From Alphaproteobacteria bacterium (GTDB lineage Bacteria > Myxococcota_A > UBA796 > GCA-2862545): 64,000 bases of DNA. The position numbers and the translations under genes were made by a program. The notes under the pieces were generated by a model. That model did no database searches. It saw only the letters and a program-made list of their open reading frames with translations, and was not told the DNA's origin. Location of the stretch: positions 1-64,000 of the forward strand of contig JACKEP010000029.1 in assembly GCA_020632915.1 (NCBI GenBank). Reading direction: 5' to 3'. Shown here piece by piece: positions 8,473 through 17,100 of this stretch (within the stretch, counting starts at the first letter, position 1; every line of letters starts with the position of its first letter).

Positions 8473-9167
8473 GCGCCACCACCGCCGTCCTGCGGGGCGA
8501 GCTCGCCCTGCTCCGCCGCGACCCGATGGCCCCGGTGGTGCTCGCGATCGCCTGGCTGCCAGCCCTGCTGGTCCGGTTCGGGTGGGACGAGGCGGTCGCC
8601 GCCGCGGCGCCGTGGGTCGACCTCGCCCCGTTCCGCCCGCTGCTGGCGATGTGGCTGCTCCAGCTGCCGGGCCTGCTGGTGGGCTGGGTGGTCGGCTTCA
8701 CGCTGCTCGACGAGCGCGACGACGGCGTGCTGCCCGCGATCGCGGTCTCGCCCTGGGGTCGGCTGCGCTTCGGAGCGCTGCGGAGCCTGTGGGCCATCCT
8801 CGGTGGCTTCGTCATCGGCATCGCGTGCGTGCAGGTGGCCGGCCTCGACGTGCCCGTCGACCGCCTCCTGGCCGGCGCGGCGATGGCCGCCCTCGACGGT
8901 CCGGTGTGGGCCGCGCTGCTCCTGGCGCTCGCGTCCGACAAGGTCGCGGGGCTCGCGCTCACCAAGCTCCTCAACCTGTCGATGCTGGCGCCCGTCGCCT
9001 GGGTCGCAGCTCCTGCACCGTGGGGCTGGCTGGCGGCGTGGATGCCGACGTTCTGGGTGGGGCCTGCGATCGACGGTCCCTTGGTACCGGCGCTGGTGGG
9101 CGGCCTCGTCGTGCACGCGGCGTGGCTCGCGCTGGCCGCGCGGCTGTTGCGACGCCGGCTGGCGTGA
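8469..9167 (+). CDS. ABC-2 type permease subunit, second
   Basis: 232 residues, six predicted membrane segments. ATG at 8469 overlaps the preceding stop (ATGA), the third such overlap in this operon, implying translational coupling and fixed stoichiometry. The N-terminus (TTAVLRGELALLRRDPMAPV) resembles that of ABC-2 permeases, with a cytoplasmic helix containing LRRDP before membrane entry. It is clearly diverged from the previous permease, so the pair is not a recent duplication. It is the last gene of the TetR operon. Confidence 0.85.
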   Translation: MSATTAVLRGELALLRRDPMAPVVLAIAWLPALLVRFGWDEAVAAAAPWVDLAPFRPLLAMWLLQLPGLLVGWVVGFTLLDERDDGVLPAIAVSPWGRLRFGALRSLWAILGGFVIGIACVQVAGLDVPVDRLLAGAAMAALDGPVWAALLLALASDKVAGLALTKLLNLSMLAPVAWVAAPAPWGWLAAWMPTFWVGPAIDGPLVPALVGGLVVHAAWLALAARLLRRRLA

Positions 9168-9185
9168 CCGCCCCTTCGACCCCGC

Positions 9186-9584
9186 TCACCCCACGGCAGC
9201 GGCGGCGAGCGCGCCGGTCACCAGCGCCGCCACGCCCAGCATCACGAGCAGCCAGCCCACGATCCACTGCACGATCGCCATCACCAGGCCCACGGCTGCG
9301 GCCTGGCCGAAGCGCAGCCCGGTGAGCATCGCGCACATCGCCGACCACACGACAAAGCCGAAGGCGGTGCCGCACACGCCCACGTCGGCCCCGAACACGA
9401 TGCCCATCGCGATGGACTGGGCGAGGCCGGCGACCACGACGGTGACGAGCGCCACGCCCCAGCCGACCTTCTCGTCGGCCACGGCGCGGGCGACCACCCG
9501 CAGCAGCGCGGCGGCGAGCACGATCCCGAGCACCCCGAGCACCCCACCTAACGCCAGCAGGAACAGCGCGGCCAGCACGCCCAT
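9186..9584 (-). CDS. Small four-helix membrane protein, unknown function
   Basis: 132 residues, nearly all hydrophobic: four predicted helices with a single charged loop (RVVARAVADEKVGWG) after the first. ATG at 9584 is preceded by GGAGG five nt upstream, which supports the start. It converges on the ABC operon with an 18-nt gap. No family is recognised. Confidence 0.7.
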   Translation of the reverse strand: MGVLAALFLLALGGVLGVLGIVLAAALLRVVARAVADEKVGWGVALVTVVVAGLAQSIAMGIVFGADVGVCGTAFGFVVWSAMCAMLTGLRFGQAAAVGLVMAIVQWIVGWLLVMLGVAALVTGALAAAAVG

Positions 9585-9681
9585 GACGTCCTCCCTCCCA
9601 CGGCCGGCGCCTCACCGCGTCGGCTCCCACGGCACCTACGGCCCGGCCACAGTCGCTATTGCCTGACGGCGCCAGAACACG

Positions 9682-10743
9682 TCACGGACCGGATCGGATC
9701 GGATCGAGCGTGACGCCGTCGATGCCAGCGAGGAAGTCGACCCCGAACGCGCGGCTGGGGGTGTGGGCGCCGGGCGCCACGTCGCCGCCGAGCACGCGCG
9801 CCACGGCCTCGACGGACGACAGCGCCGTGAACCGGTAGCCCTCGGGCGTCGACAGGGTGCTCTCCACCCAGCGGCCGTCCGCCGCCTCCGCCCGACCCCA
9901 CACGTGGCTGATGCCCCGCGCGCGCTGGTCCGCGTCCGGCCCGGCGATGGTGGCCTCCACCACGCGCTTGAGCAGCCGCTGCACAGGCCCCAGCGCCAGC
10001 AGCGGCCCCACGACCGCGCCCGCCTTCATCCACCGCACCGACGACCGCGGGAACGCCGCATAGCAGGTGATGTCGGGGATCCCGGTGGTGTGGAAGGCCG
10101 TCGACACGTCGCCCCACGGGATCGACACCACGAAGCGCTCCTTGTCGCCGAGCGGCACCTCGCGCGTGCGCCACGCCGGTGGCACCGCCTGGATGCGACC
10201 CCCGATGCGCGCCGCCCCGCCGTGGGGCAGACCCTCCACCGCCGTCTTGGCCGTCCCCTGGCTCACGCCCCCGCCGAGCCCCGCGAACGCGAGGTGCAGC
10301 GCGGTGGCGTCGGGCAGCGCGTCGCCCAGGCGAGCCGCCATCGTGTCCGTGGGCACCACGTCGAAGCCCACCCCGGGCACGGCCACCACGCCCGCCTCGG
10401 CCAGCGCGGCGCCACGCGCGAACACCGCCTCGAACACCCCGAGCTCGCCGGTGATGTCGAGGTAGGCGGTGCCGGTGCGCAGGCACGCGTCGAGCATCGG
10501 ACCGCTCGTCGCCGAGAACGGTCCGGCGCAGTGCAGCACCACCGCCACGCCCTCGAGGTGGCGCGCCGTCGCGGTCACGTCCGACAGGTCGAAGGTGACG
10601 TGGGGCAAGCCGAGCCGCGCACCCAGGGCCGCGAGCGCCGGGCCGTTGCGACCGGCGAGCACCGGCGCCATGCCGCGGGCGACGGCCTCCTCGGCGCAGA
10701 GCTGGCCGGTGTAGCCGTTGGCTCCGTAGATCATCCAGGACAC
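9682..10743 (-). CDS. Saccharopine dehydrogenase-like/trans-acting enoyl reductase family protein
   Basis: 353 residues. The N-terminus is a Rossmann fold with GANGYTG (residues 7-13), typical of the family that includes mycobacterial trans-acting enoyl reductase and saccharopine dehydrogenase-like oxidoreductases; VVLHCAGPFS and DITGE are further family blocks. Members are NAD(P)-dependent and several act on lipid or polyketide intermediates. GTG at 10743 is chosen because GGAGGA lies 6 nt upstream (10755-10750), inside the last codons of the preceding lipase gene; an earlier in-frame GTG (10749) would leave no spacing. The two genes are thus coupled. The substrate is not evident. Confidence 0.85.
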   Translation of the reverse strand: MSWMIYGANGYTGQLCAEEAVARGMAPVLAGRNGPALAALGARLGLPHVTFDLSDVTATARHLEGVAVVLHCAGPFSATSGPMLDACLRTGTAYLDITGELGVFEAVFARGAALAEAGVVAVPGVGFDVVPTDTMAARLGDALPDATALHLAFAGLGGGVSQGTAKTAVEGLPHGGAARIGGRIQAVPPAWRTREVPLGDKERFVVSIPWGDVSTAFHTTGIPDITCYAAFPRSSVRWMKAGAVVGPLLALGPVQRLLKRVVEATIAGPDADQRARGISHVWGRAEAADGRWVESTLSTPEGYRFTALSSVEAVARVLGGDVAPGAHTPSRAFGVDFLAGIDGVTLDPIRSGP

Positions 10744-10745
10744 GG

Positions 10746-12794
10746 TCACTCCTCCGTCTCGGGGGGCTGGGGACAGGCGCCGGAGGCGTCGGTGCCGTCG
10801 GGCACGAGCGGCTGGTCGGTGAGCAGGCCCTGCAGGAAGCAGGCGACCTGGCGGTGGGGCTCGTCGCGCTGGAAGAAGACCTCGTGGCCGTCCTCGATGC
10901 CGTCCTCCGGGTGCTGCACGACCACGGCGGTCACGTTGCGCTCGCCCGCCACCGTGACGTTGAGCCCCGCAGGCAGCGGCACCGACCGTCCGCCCACCAG
11001 CGGCAACACCTCGGTGAGCGAGCGGAACGAGGGCGCGGCCTCGGCGTCGATCGCCGGCCCCGCCAGGTCGAGCCCGAGGGACAGCGACGACGCATTCGCG
11101 ATCGGCGGCAGGATGTAGTTGTCGACCAGCCCCTGCACCATGAGCACGTGGCGTGCCTCGTCGGGCTCGGCGTCGCGCACCAGCCGACCCGCGTACATCG
11201 GCGGGTCCGCCGGCTCGCCCGCCCACTGCAGCAGCGTCAGCACCGGGTGGAACGGGTCGATGGCGTCGAGCTGCTCGTGCAGCATCGTGGCCGCGATGGG
11301 GCGGACCTCCAGCGGCTTGCGCTTGTAGACCACGTTGTCGATCCAGCTGCCGCCCGCACCCGACAGCAGGAGCGCGCCGTAGCGGGCGTCCCCGGCGGCA
11401 GCGAGCGGCGCGATGGTGGCGCCCATGGAGTGCCCGAGCAGGGCGAGGTGGTCGACGTCGAAGCGGATCGGCGTCCGGATGTCGTCGGGCAGGCCCTCGC
11501 ACCCGCCGCCCACCATCGTCAGGCCCTGCAGCAGGTTCGGCAGCAGCGCCAGCTCCAGCGCCGACTGGCGCAGGTTGTCGCGCAGGGCGACGGGGTTGGC
11601 GACGTTGAAGATCAGGAACTGCTCGTCCGCACCCGTGGTGTTGCGCACGCCGCCGAGCGGGCCGTCGACCTGCACGCCGGCCCAGCCCACACGGGCGAAC
11701 GTGGCCGCGTAGCCGGTGCCCGGGACGTCCTCGCCAGGGGTGGTGCGCGGGCCGCGGTCGACGAGGGGTCGGTCGCCACCGCCACCCGTGCGGATGAACA
11801 CCACCGTGGGGTAGGCCACCGGCACGGGCGGGCCCTTCGGCACCGTGATCAGCATCCGCGCGCTCTCGGTGCGCTGCACGACGAGCCGATCGTCGTCCCA
11901 GGTGAAGCCGCCGCCTTCGGTGGTGTAGGGCGGCTCGCCGGACTGGAACACCGGCACCACCACGTTGGCCTCGTAGACGCAGTAGTCGTCGTAGCTCTCG
12001 ATCAGGCGCGGCGATCGCGACAGGCGCATGCCCCCCTCGCCCCGCGCCGCGACCACGATGTCCTTCCACTCCCGGATCGGGCGGCTCGTGGTGAACACGG
12101 TGAGACCGGCCACGGTGTCGAGGCCCACGCCCTGCGCCGCGAGCACGTCGACGGCGGCCGCGTACTGATCGGTGACGTCGGCACGCCAGCCCGACGGCCG
12201 CTCGCCCTGGAGCAGGGCCGAGATCGCGGGCGCCGGTGCGAGCGCGTGCCCGTCGACGGCCCCCAGGTCCCGGGTGACCACCAGCGCGAAGCGTCGGCGG
12301 GGCGGCAGCGGCACGCCCTGCAGCGGGAGCGCGACCACGGCGTGGGCCGGGCCGTAGACGGTGGCCTCGTCGCGCACCACCACCTCGATCGGGTAGCGCG
12401 CGCCCTGGCCCTCGGGGTCCTCGTCGACATCGACCAGGAAGACCTTCGCCGCCGGGGTCACAGACGCCGCGAGGTCCGGCAGGCCGGCCGGGTCGACCGG
12501 AGCCTCGAACGGCACGTAGATCGCGCCGGACGTGGCCCACCCCTGCACCTGCTGGTCGACCATGCCCACGAGGGTGTCGACGAGCGGGATGGCGTCGGGG
12601 TTGGGGAAGGCCGCCACGTCGACGCGGCGGCTGTCGACGTCCACCCGCTGGTCGCCGGGGAAAGGCGACGCCCAGAAGCCGGCGGTCACGTCGAACACGG
12701 CGTGGTCGGCGTCGGGGTCGGCGTCGCCGAACGGATCGACGGGTCCGGGGGTGCAGGCCAGGGCCAGGCCGGTGACGAGGAGGTGTGCGCGCAT
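10746..12794 (-). CDS. Lipoprotein with virulence-factor-lipase N-terminal and alpha/beta hydrolase domains
   Basis: 682 residues. MRAHLLVTGLALAC gives a lipoprotein signal (lipobox ALAC), after which the mature protein begins at Cys14. Residues about 30-300 (VFDVTAGFWASPFPGDQRVD and following) resemble the bacterial lipase N-terminal domain of the VolA/Pla-1 type; the C-terminal half is an alpha/beta hydrolase with GHSMGA (Ser456). Members are surface or periplasmic lysophospholipases/lipases. ATG at 12794 has GGGAG six nt upstream; a longer open frame exists but has no signal peptide. It is coupled to the dehydrogenase gene downstream. Exact substrate is unknown. Confidence 0.85.
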   Translation of the reverse strand: MRAHLLVTGLALACTPGPVDPFGDADPDADHAVFDVTAGFWASPFPGDQRVDVDSRRVDVAAFPNPDAIPLVDTLVGMVDQQVQGWATSGAIYVPFEAPVDPAGLPDLAASVTPAAKVFLVDVDEDPEGQGARYPIEVVVRDEATVYGPAHAVVALPLQGVPLPPRRRFALVVTRDLGAVDGHALAPAPAISALLQGERPSGWRADVTDQYAAAVDVLAAQGVGLDTVAGLTVFTTSRPIREWKDIVVAARGEGGMRLSRSPRLIESYDDYCVYEANVVVPVFQSGEPPYTTEGGGFTWDDDRLVVQRTESARMLITVPKGPPVPVAYPTVVFIRTGGGGDRPLVDRGPRTTPGEDVPGTGYAATFARVGWAGVQVDGPLGGVRNTTGADEQFLIFNVANPVALRDNLRQSALELALLPNLLQGLTMVGGGCEGLPDDIRTPIRFDVDHLALLGHSMGATIAPLAAAGDARYGALLLSGAGGSWIDNVVYKRKPLEVRPIAATMLHEQLDAIDPFHPVLTLLQWAGEPADPPMYAGRLVRDAEPDEARHVLMVQGLVDNYILPPIANASSLSLGLDLAGPAIDAEAAPSFRSLTEVLPLVGGRSVPLPAGLNVTVAGERNVTAVVVQHPEDGIEDGHEVFFQRDEPHRQVACFLQGLLTDQPLVPDGTDASGACPQPPETEE
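10750..10755 (-). promoter_or_regulatory. Ribosome binding site inside the upstream stop region
   Basis: GGAGGA (minus strand) forms the last Glu codons of the lipase gene and lies 6 nt before GTG 10743. It decides the start of the dehydrogenase and suggests re-initiation by ribosomes ending the lipase. Confidence 0.6.
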
Positions 12795-12841
12795 GTCCGC
12801 TCCCGGCGCGCAGCCTAGCGCACCACGCTGTGAGACGACGG

Positions 12842-13069
12842 ATGCACGACGAAGACCGCGACCCACCCGACCGCCCCGACGCCGATCGCCCCGCCCCCAC
12901 CGGGCTCACCGGCCTGTTCGAGCGCCTCGTCGCCGTGATGGTGGGCCTGTGGGCGGCGCTGATCGTCGGGGTGTTCGGCGCGCTGTTCGAGGGGCTGCGG
13001 CGCGCGCTGGGCGGTTCGCCCCACGAGCCCGACGGCGCGGACGCCGCAGACGACGAGCGCGACCGCTAG
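12842..13069 (+). CDS. Small single-pass membrane protein (75 aa)
   Basis: Acidic, Pro/Asp-rich N-terminus, one hydrophobic helix (about residues 27-48, LVAVMVGLWAALIVGVFGAL) and an acidic C-terminus. Nearly all codons end in G or C, as in the neighbours, which supports coding. It diverges from the lipase gene (47 nt apart) and converges on the OmpA-family gene so tightly that both stop codons share one CTAG. No Shine-Dalgarno is obvious. Function unknown. Confidence 0.6.
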   Translation: MHDEDRDPPDRPDADRPAPTGLTGLFERLVAVMVGLWAALIVGVFGALFEGLRRALGGSPHEPDGADAADDERDR

Positions 13070-14076
13070 AGCTTGCGCCAGGCCGCCTTCGGCACGTGGG
13101 TCGACGGCGCCGGCGTGTCGGCCGCCAGCAGGTAGATCGCCCGCCGGTTGCGCGCCTCGTCCACCTCGTCGCCGGTGGCCACGGCGGGCACCGACTCGCC
13201 GAAACCCTGGTACCAGATGGCCCCGGGGAAGCCCCGACCGCGGAACCAGGCGGCGATGCTGCGGGCGCGGCGGTCGGACAGGGACTGGTTGGACGCGGCG
13301 TCGCCGACGGTGTCGGTGTAGCCGGCCACGTACAGCTGGATGGGGATGTCGCTGCCGTACAGATCAACCACGCGCACCACGTCGGCCCAGGCCGTCTCGA
13401 GCTTGCCGACCTGATCGTCGGCGATCACGTCGCTGCCGGTGGCGAACACGACGTCCTCGTGGGGGATGCTGTACGACCAGGGGCGAAGCTCCAGCTCGGA
13501 GGTGAAGCCGTTGTCGTCGGCCGCCTCCACCACGAGCCGGATCACCTCGCGGCCCTGGGCGTCCCACGCGAGCTTGAGGTGGAGCGGGTCGGAGACGTCG
13601 GCCCCGGTCTGGTCGAGCTGCGCCCCCTTGGGCCCGTAGACGGTGACCCGCGCCTTCGACACCGGCCGCGTGGCGTGCACCACCGCCGTGCCGTGCGCCA
13701 GATCGATGTCGGCCAGCGTCGACGACAGCGACAGCAGCGGCAGGCAGGCGACGTCGACGTCGAAGCCCGTGGACCCCGACGCCCCGTTGCTCTGGTCGAA
13801 GTCGACCTCGACGTGGCAGTGGTGGTTGCCCTCGGGCAGCCCCTCGAACCGCAGCTCGACGGTGGACCGCGCCGACACGTCACGCGACAGGCGCCAGGAG
13901 CGCCCGCTGCACGTGGCGGTGGCCGACAGGTGCCCGCTGTCGCCGGCGTGGAAGATCACCCGCGCCTCGTCCTGGCCGTAGACGACCGTCCGCACCGCCT
14001 CGAAGGACAGCGGCTCGTCGGCGCGCGCAGCCCCGCCCAGCCACAGCGTCGCCCACAGGGAAAGCAGCATGGTCAT
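13066..14076 (-). CDS. OmpA-family protein with C-terminal peptidoglycan-binding domain
   Basis: 336 residues from ATG 14076, with a signal peptide (MTMLLSLWATLWLGGAARA, cleavage before DEPLS). An internal ATG at 14070 and an upstream GTG at 14112 are alternatives; the latter would add Arg residues to the signal. Residues about 190-325 form an OmpA-like domain with VAGYTDTVG, LSDRRARSIAAWF and GFGE...RNRRA, the motifs that bind diaminopimelate in peptidoglycan. The N-terminal region looks beta-rich (possibly Ig-like) with Cys pairs, not a standard eight-strand barrel, so it is probably a periplasmic linker between envelope and wall. Confidence 0.88.
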   Translation of the reverse strand: MTMLLSLWATLWLGGAARADEPLSFEAVRTVVYGQDEARVIFHAGDSGHLSATATCSGRSWRLSRDVSARSTVELRFEGLPEGNHHCHVEVDFDQSNGASGSTGFDVDVACLPLLSLSSTLADIDLAHGTAVVHATRPVSKARVTVYGPKGAQLDQTGADVSDPLHLKLAWDAQGREVIRLVVEAADDNGFTSELELRPWSYSIPHEDVVFATGSDVIADDQVGKLETAWADVVRVVDLYGSDIPIQLYVAGYTDTVGDAASNQSLSDRRARSIAAWFRGRGFPGAIWYQGFGESVPAVATGDEVDEARNRRAIYLLAADTPAPSTHVPKAAWRKL

Positions 14077-14173
14077 CCTCGGCCCTCGCGCGTCCGACAA
14101 TCGTGACGGCACGGATGCGCCGTCTCCTGCGATGTTCTACCCTGCCTGTCCCGGTTCGACCCAGGTGCCCCCG

Positions 14174-17100
14174 ATGTCTCCGTGGATCCTGTCCGCCCTC
14201 CTCTCCGGCGGCCTCGTCTCGTCTGCCCGTGCTGCGCCCACCGTCGACGCGCTGCACTGGGACGACGACCTGACCGACGCGGCCGGTGTGTTCCTCCAGC
14301 GCACCCAGGGCTTCGCCCACGAGCCCGGCGGCTTCCGCGCCACGGGGCAGGTGGGCTCGATCGCCACCGACTGCATCGCGCTGCGTCCGCCGACGGGCGG
14401 GGCGCTGCTCGGGTGGGACTGGCTGGAGGTGCACGCCCAGGACTTCGATCACGTCACGCGGGCCACGGTCCGCGTGGAGACCTGCGGGCAGTTCTCCCAG
14501 TCGCTCACGTCGGCCGACCTCACCGGGTGCGACGTCATCGACCTGTCGGCGGTGCCGCCCACGGTCACCGGCGTCCGCCTCATCATCGACGTCGACCACG
14601 ACGCCGCCGCCACCACGCCGCGCTTCCTGCTCGACCGCCTCGAGGTCGTCGGGCGGTCCACGTCGGTCGCCCGGGTCACCGCCTGGCCGGTCGGCACCGA
14701 GGCCCGCGCGGGCGACCCGGTCGCCTGGTACCTCACCGTCACCGGCAGCGGCGCCCTGCTGCCCGACGCGACGCTCACGCTCGACCTCGACGCGCTCAAC
14801 GCCGACGCCACGCTCGTCAGCGACGCCCACGACCTCGACCTGGCGCCGAACGACACCACCGCCCGTCCCCTCGCCTTCCTCGACGTGGCCCCCGGGCCCG
14901 ACGGCTCGCCGGCCTCCACACCCGCGCCCGGCGCCACCTCCGGTGCGGTGACCTGGGCGCTGGGCGACGTGCCCGCTGGCACCACACAGGGCCTGACCAC
15001 CCTGCTCACCGCCCCCACGGGCACCCTCGACGGCAGCACGCTGGCCGTGGCCGCCCGCCTCGACACCCACCGCGCGCCCACCTGCCCATCGTCCCAGACC
15101 AGCGCGCTGACGTCCACCGCCGACAGCCGCGCGCTGCCGATCACCGTGCACAGCGCCACACAGGTGGTGTTCTTCAACGGCCCGGGTGCGGGCGAGCGCA
15201 TCCACCCCGGCGCCTCGTGGACCGACTACGTCGAGCTGCAGTCTCCGCTCGCCGGCACGCCCGACCGCTCCGATCTGTCCGACGTGGACTTCGTCATCGA
15301 CTTCGGCGCCGGCTCGTGCACGCCCGTGTACGTCGGCTACGACATCGCCTGGCCCGACACCCAGCCCGCGGCGTGGCGGGTGGTCGACGTGGTGTCCGAG
15401 CCCACGCCCGGTGCGATCGCCACCGGCCCGCTCCACCTGCGCCTGCCCCGCGTGGTGCAGGCCTCCGACCGCCCCCAGCTCCTCGTCACGTACGCCGGAC
15501 CCGACGACGGCTCCTGCGTCGACGGCGACACCCTCCAGCTGCACGTGGAGGTCTCCGCCGACCAGCCCGAGGTGGCGTTGGACACCACCCACCGCGCCCA
15601 GCCCTTCGAGGAGGACGACGAGCTGTGCCGCAGCGGCTTCGTGCGCTGGCCCCAGCGCGTGATGAGCGGCGGCGAGGTGCCCGAGGACTACCTGCCGTTC
15701 CCCGGCGTCAACCCGCAGGAGGCCTACCTGATCGGCTTCGGGCTCAACGAGTTCGGGGCCCGCCCGTTCTCGGTGGGGCCGGGCGACTGGTACGACATGT
15801 GGCTGCCGTGGACCAACTACGGCACCAACGCGCCGTCGATCGCGGTCGACGCCAGCTACGTGCTCGGCACGATCCCCGGCTACGCCACGTTCCGCGGCAT
15901 CCGCGACACGTCGTTCACCACGCCGCTGCGCGCGTTCAAGGACTGCGCGGGCGGCGCCCTCGATCCCGACGACGCCGCGTTCGACCACGCCGACCCCACC
16001 CAGTCGGGCTGGTCTGCGGTCGACGCCACGTTCGGCACGCCCTACGCGCCGTTCACCGCCACGCCGGCCGACGCCGATCCGCGCGCGATCGTGCCCGGCG
16101 GCTGCCGCGTGCTCCTCGAGCGGTCGCCCGACGACCCGCTCGGCGACGACCCGACGATGATCATCACGGCGCTGATGCGCATGTGCGACGCCGCCGACGC
16201 GGCCGCGGGCTGGTGCACGACACCGGCCGACGGCGCGGAGGTGCTGGCGTGGTCGGGCGAGATGCCGCCGTACTTCGAGATGATGGTGTGGCACGACGGC
16301 GTCACCACCGTCTGCGACACCACCGCCAACGTCACCGGGGCCTACTTCTACCTGGAGGAGGCGAGCTGGCCGCGGGTGTTCGTCACGCCGGCGGGCGACG
16401 CCGTCCCGCCCGGCGGCACCGCGTCGTTCGTGCTGGAGCCCCACAACGAGAACCAGGCTTCACGCCCGGCGCTGGCGGTGTGGGGCCTGTCGCTGTTCGA
16501 CGCCCGCGACGCGGTGGACCTGACCGCCGTCACCGGCGCCGCGGCGCTGCCGCCCGGGGGCCGGATGCCTACCGGCGCGGCGCTGTCCGACATCACCTTC
16601 CATCCGCCCGACGCCGCCGGGTGCCTCGCCGCGGTCGACGCGCTGGACCCGGCGTGCCTGGCGTGGTTCGAGGTGGCCGACCGGGCCCAGCCGCCCAACT
16701 ACTGGGGCGTCGCCGATCCCAACCAGAAGGGGCGCCTGGCGGCCATCGACACCTGGGAGGGTCACGTCGACCTGCCGCTGACGGGCGGCCAGGACGGCGC
16801 GATCGTCGCCGTCGCCGGCCAGGCGCGCGCGTTCACCCGCACCGCCACCGCCTGCACCACCGACGCCACCTGCGGCGCAGGCGCCCGCTGCGCCACCGCC
16901 GAGGGCGTGTGCTGGACCGTGGGCGACCTCGGCGCCGCCAACGCCTCCCCCCGCTACACCTGCGGCGACGCCTGCGACGTCCCCGCCGAGGTGGTCGTCC
17001 ACGACGCCCCGGCGCTGCGCGTCGCCAAGGCCGCGCCGGCCTACGCGCTCGCCGGCACGACCGTCCCCTACGTGCTCACGCTGACCAACCCCTCGTCCAC

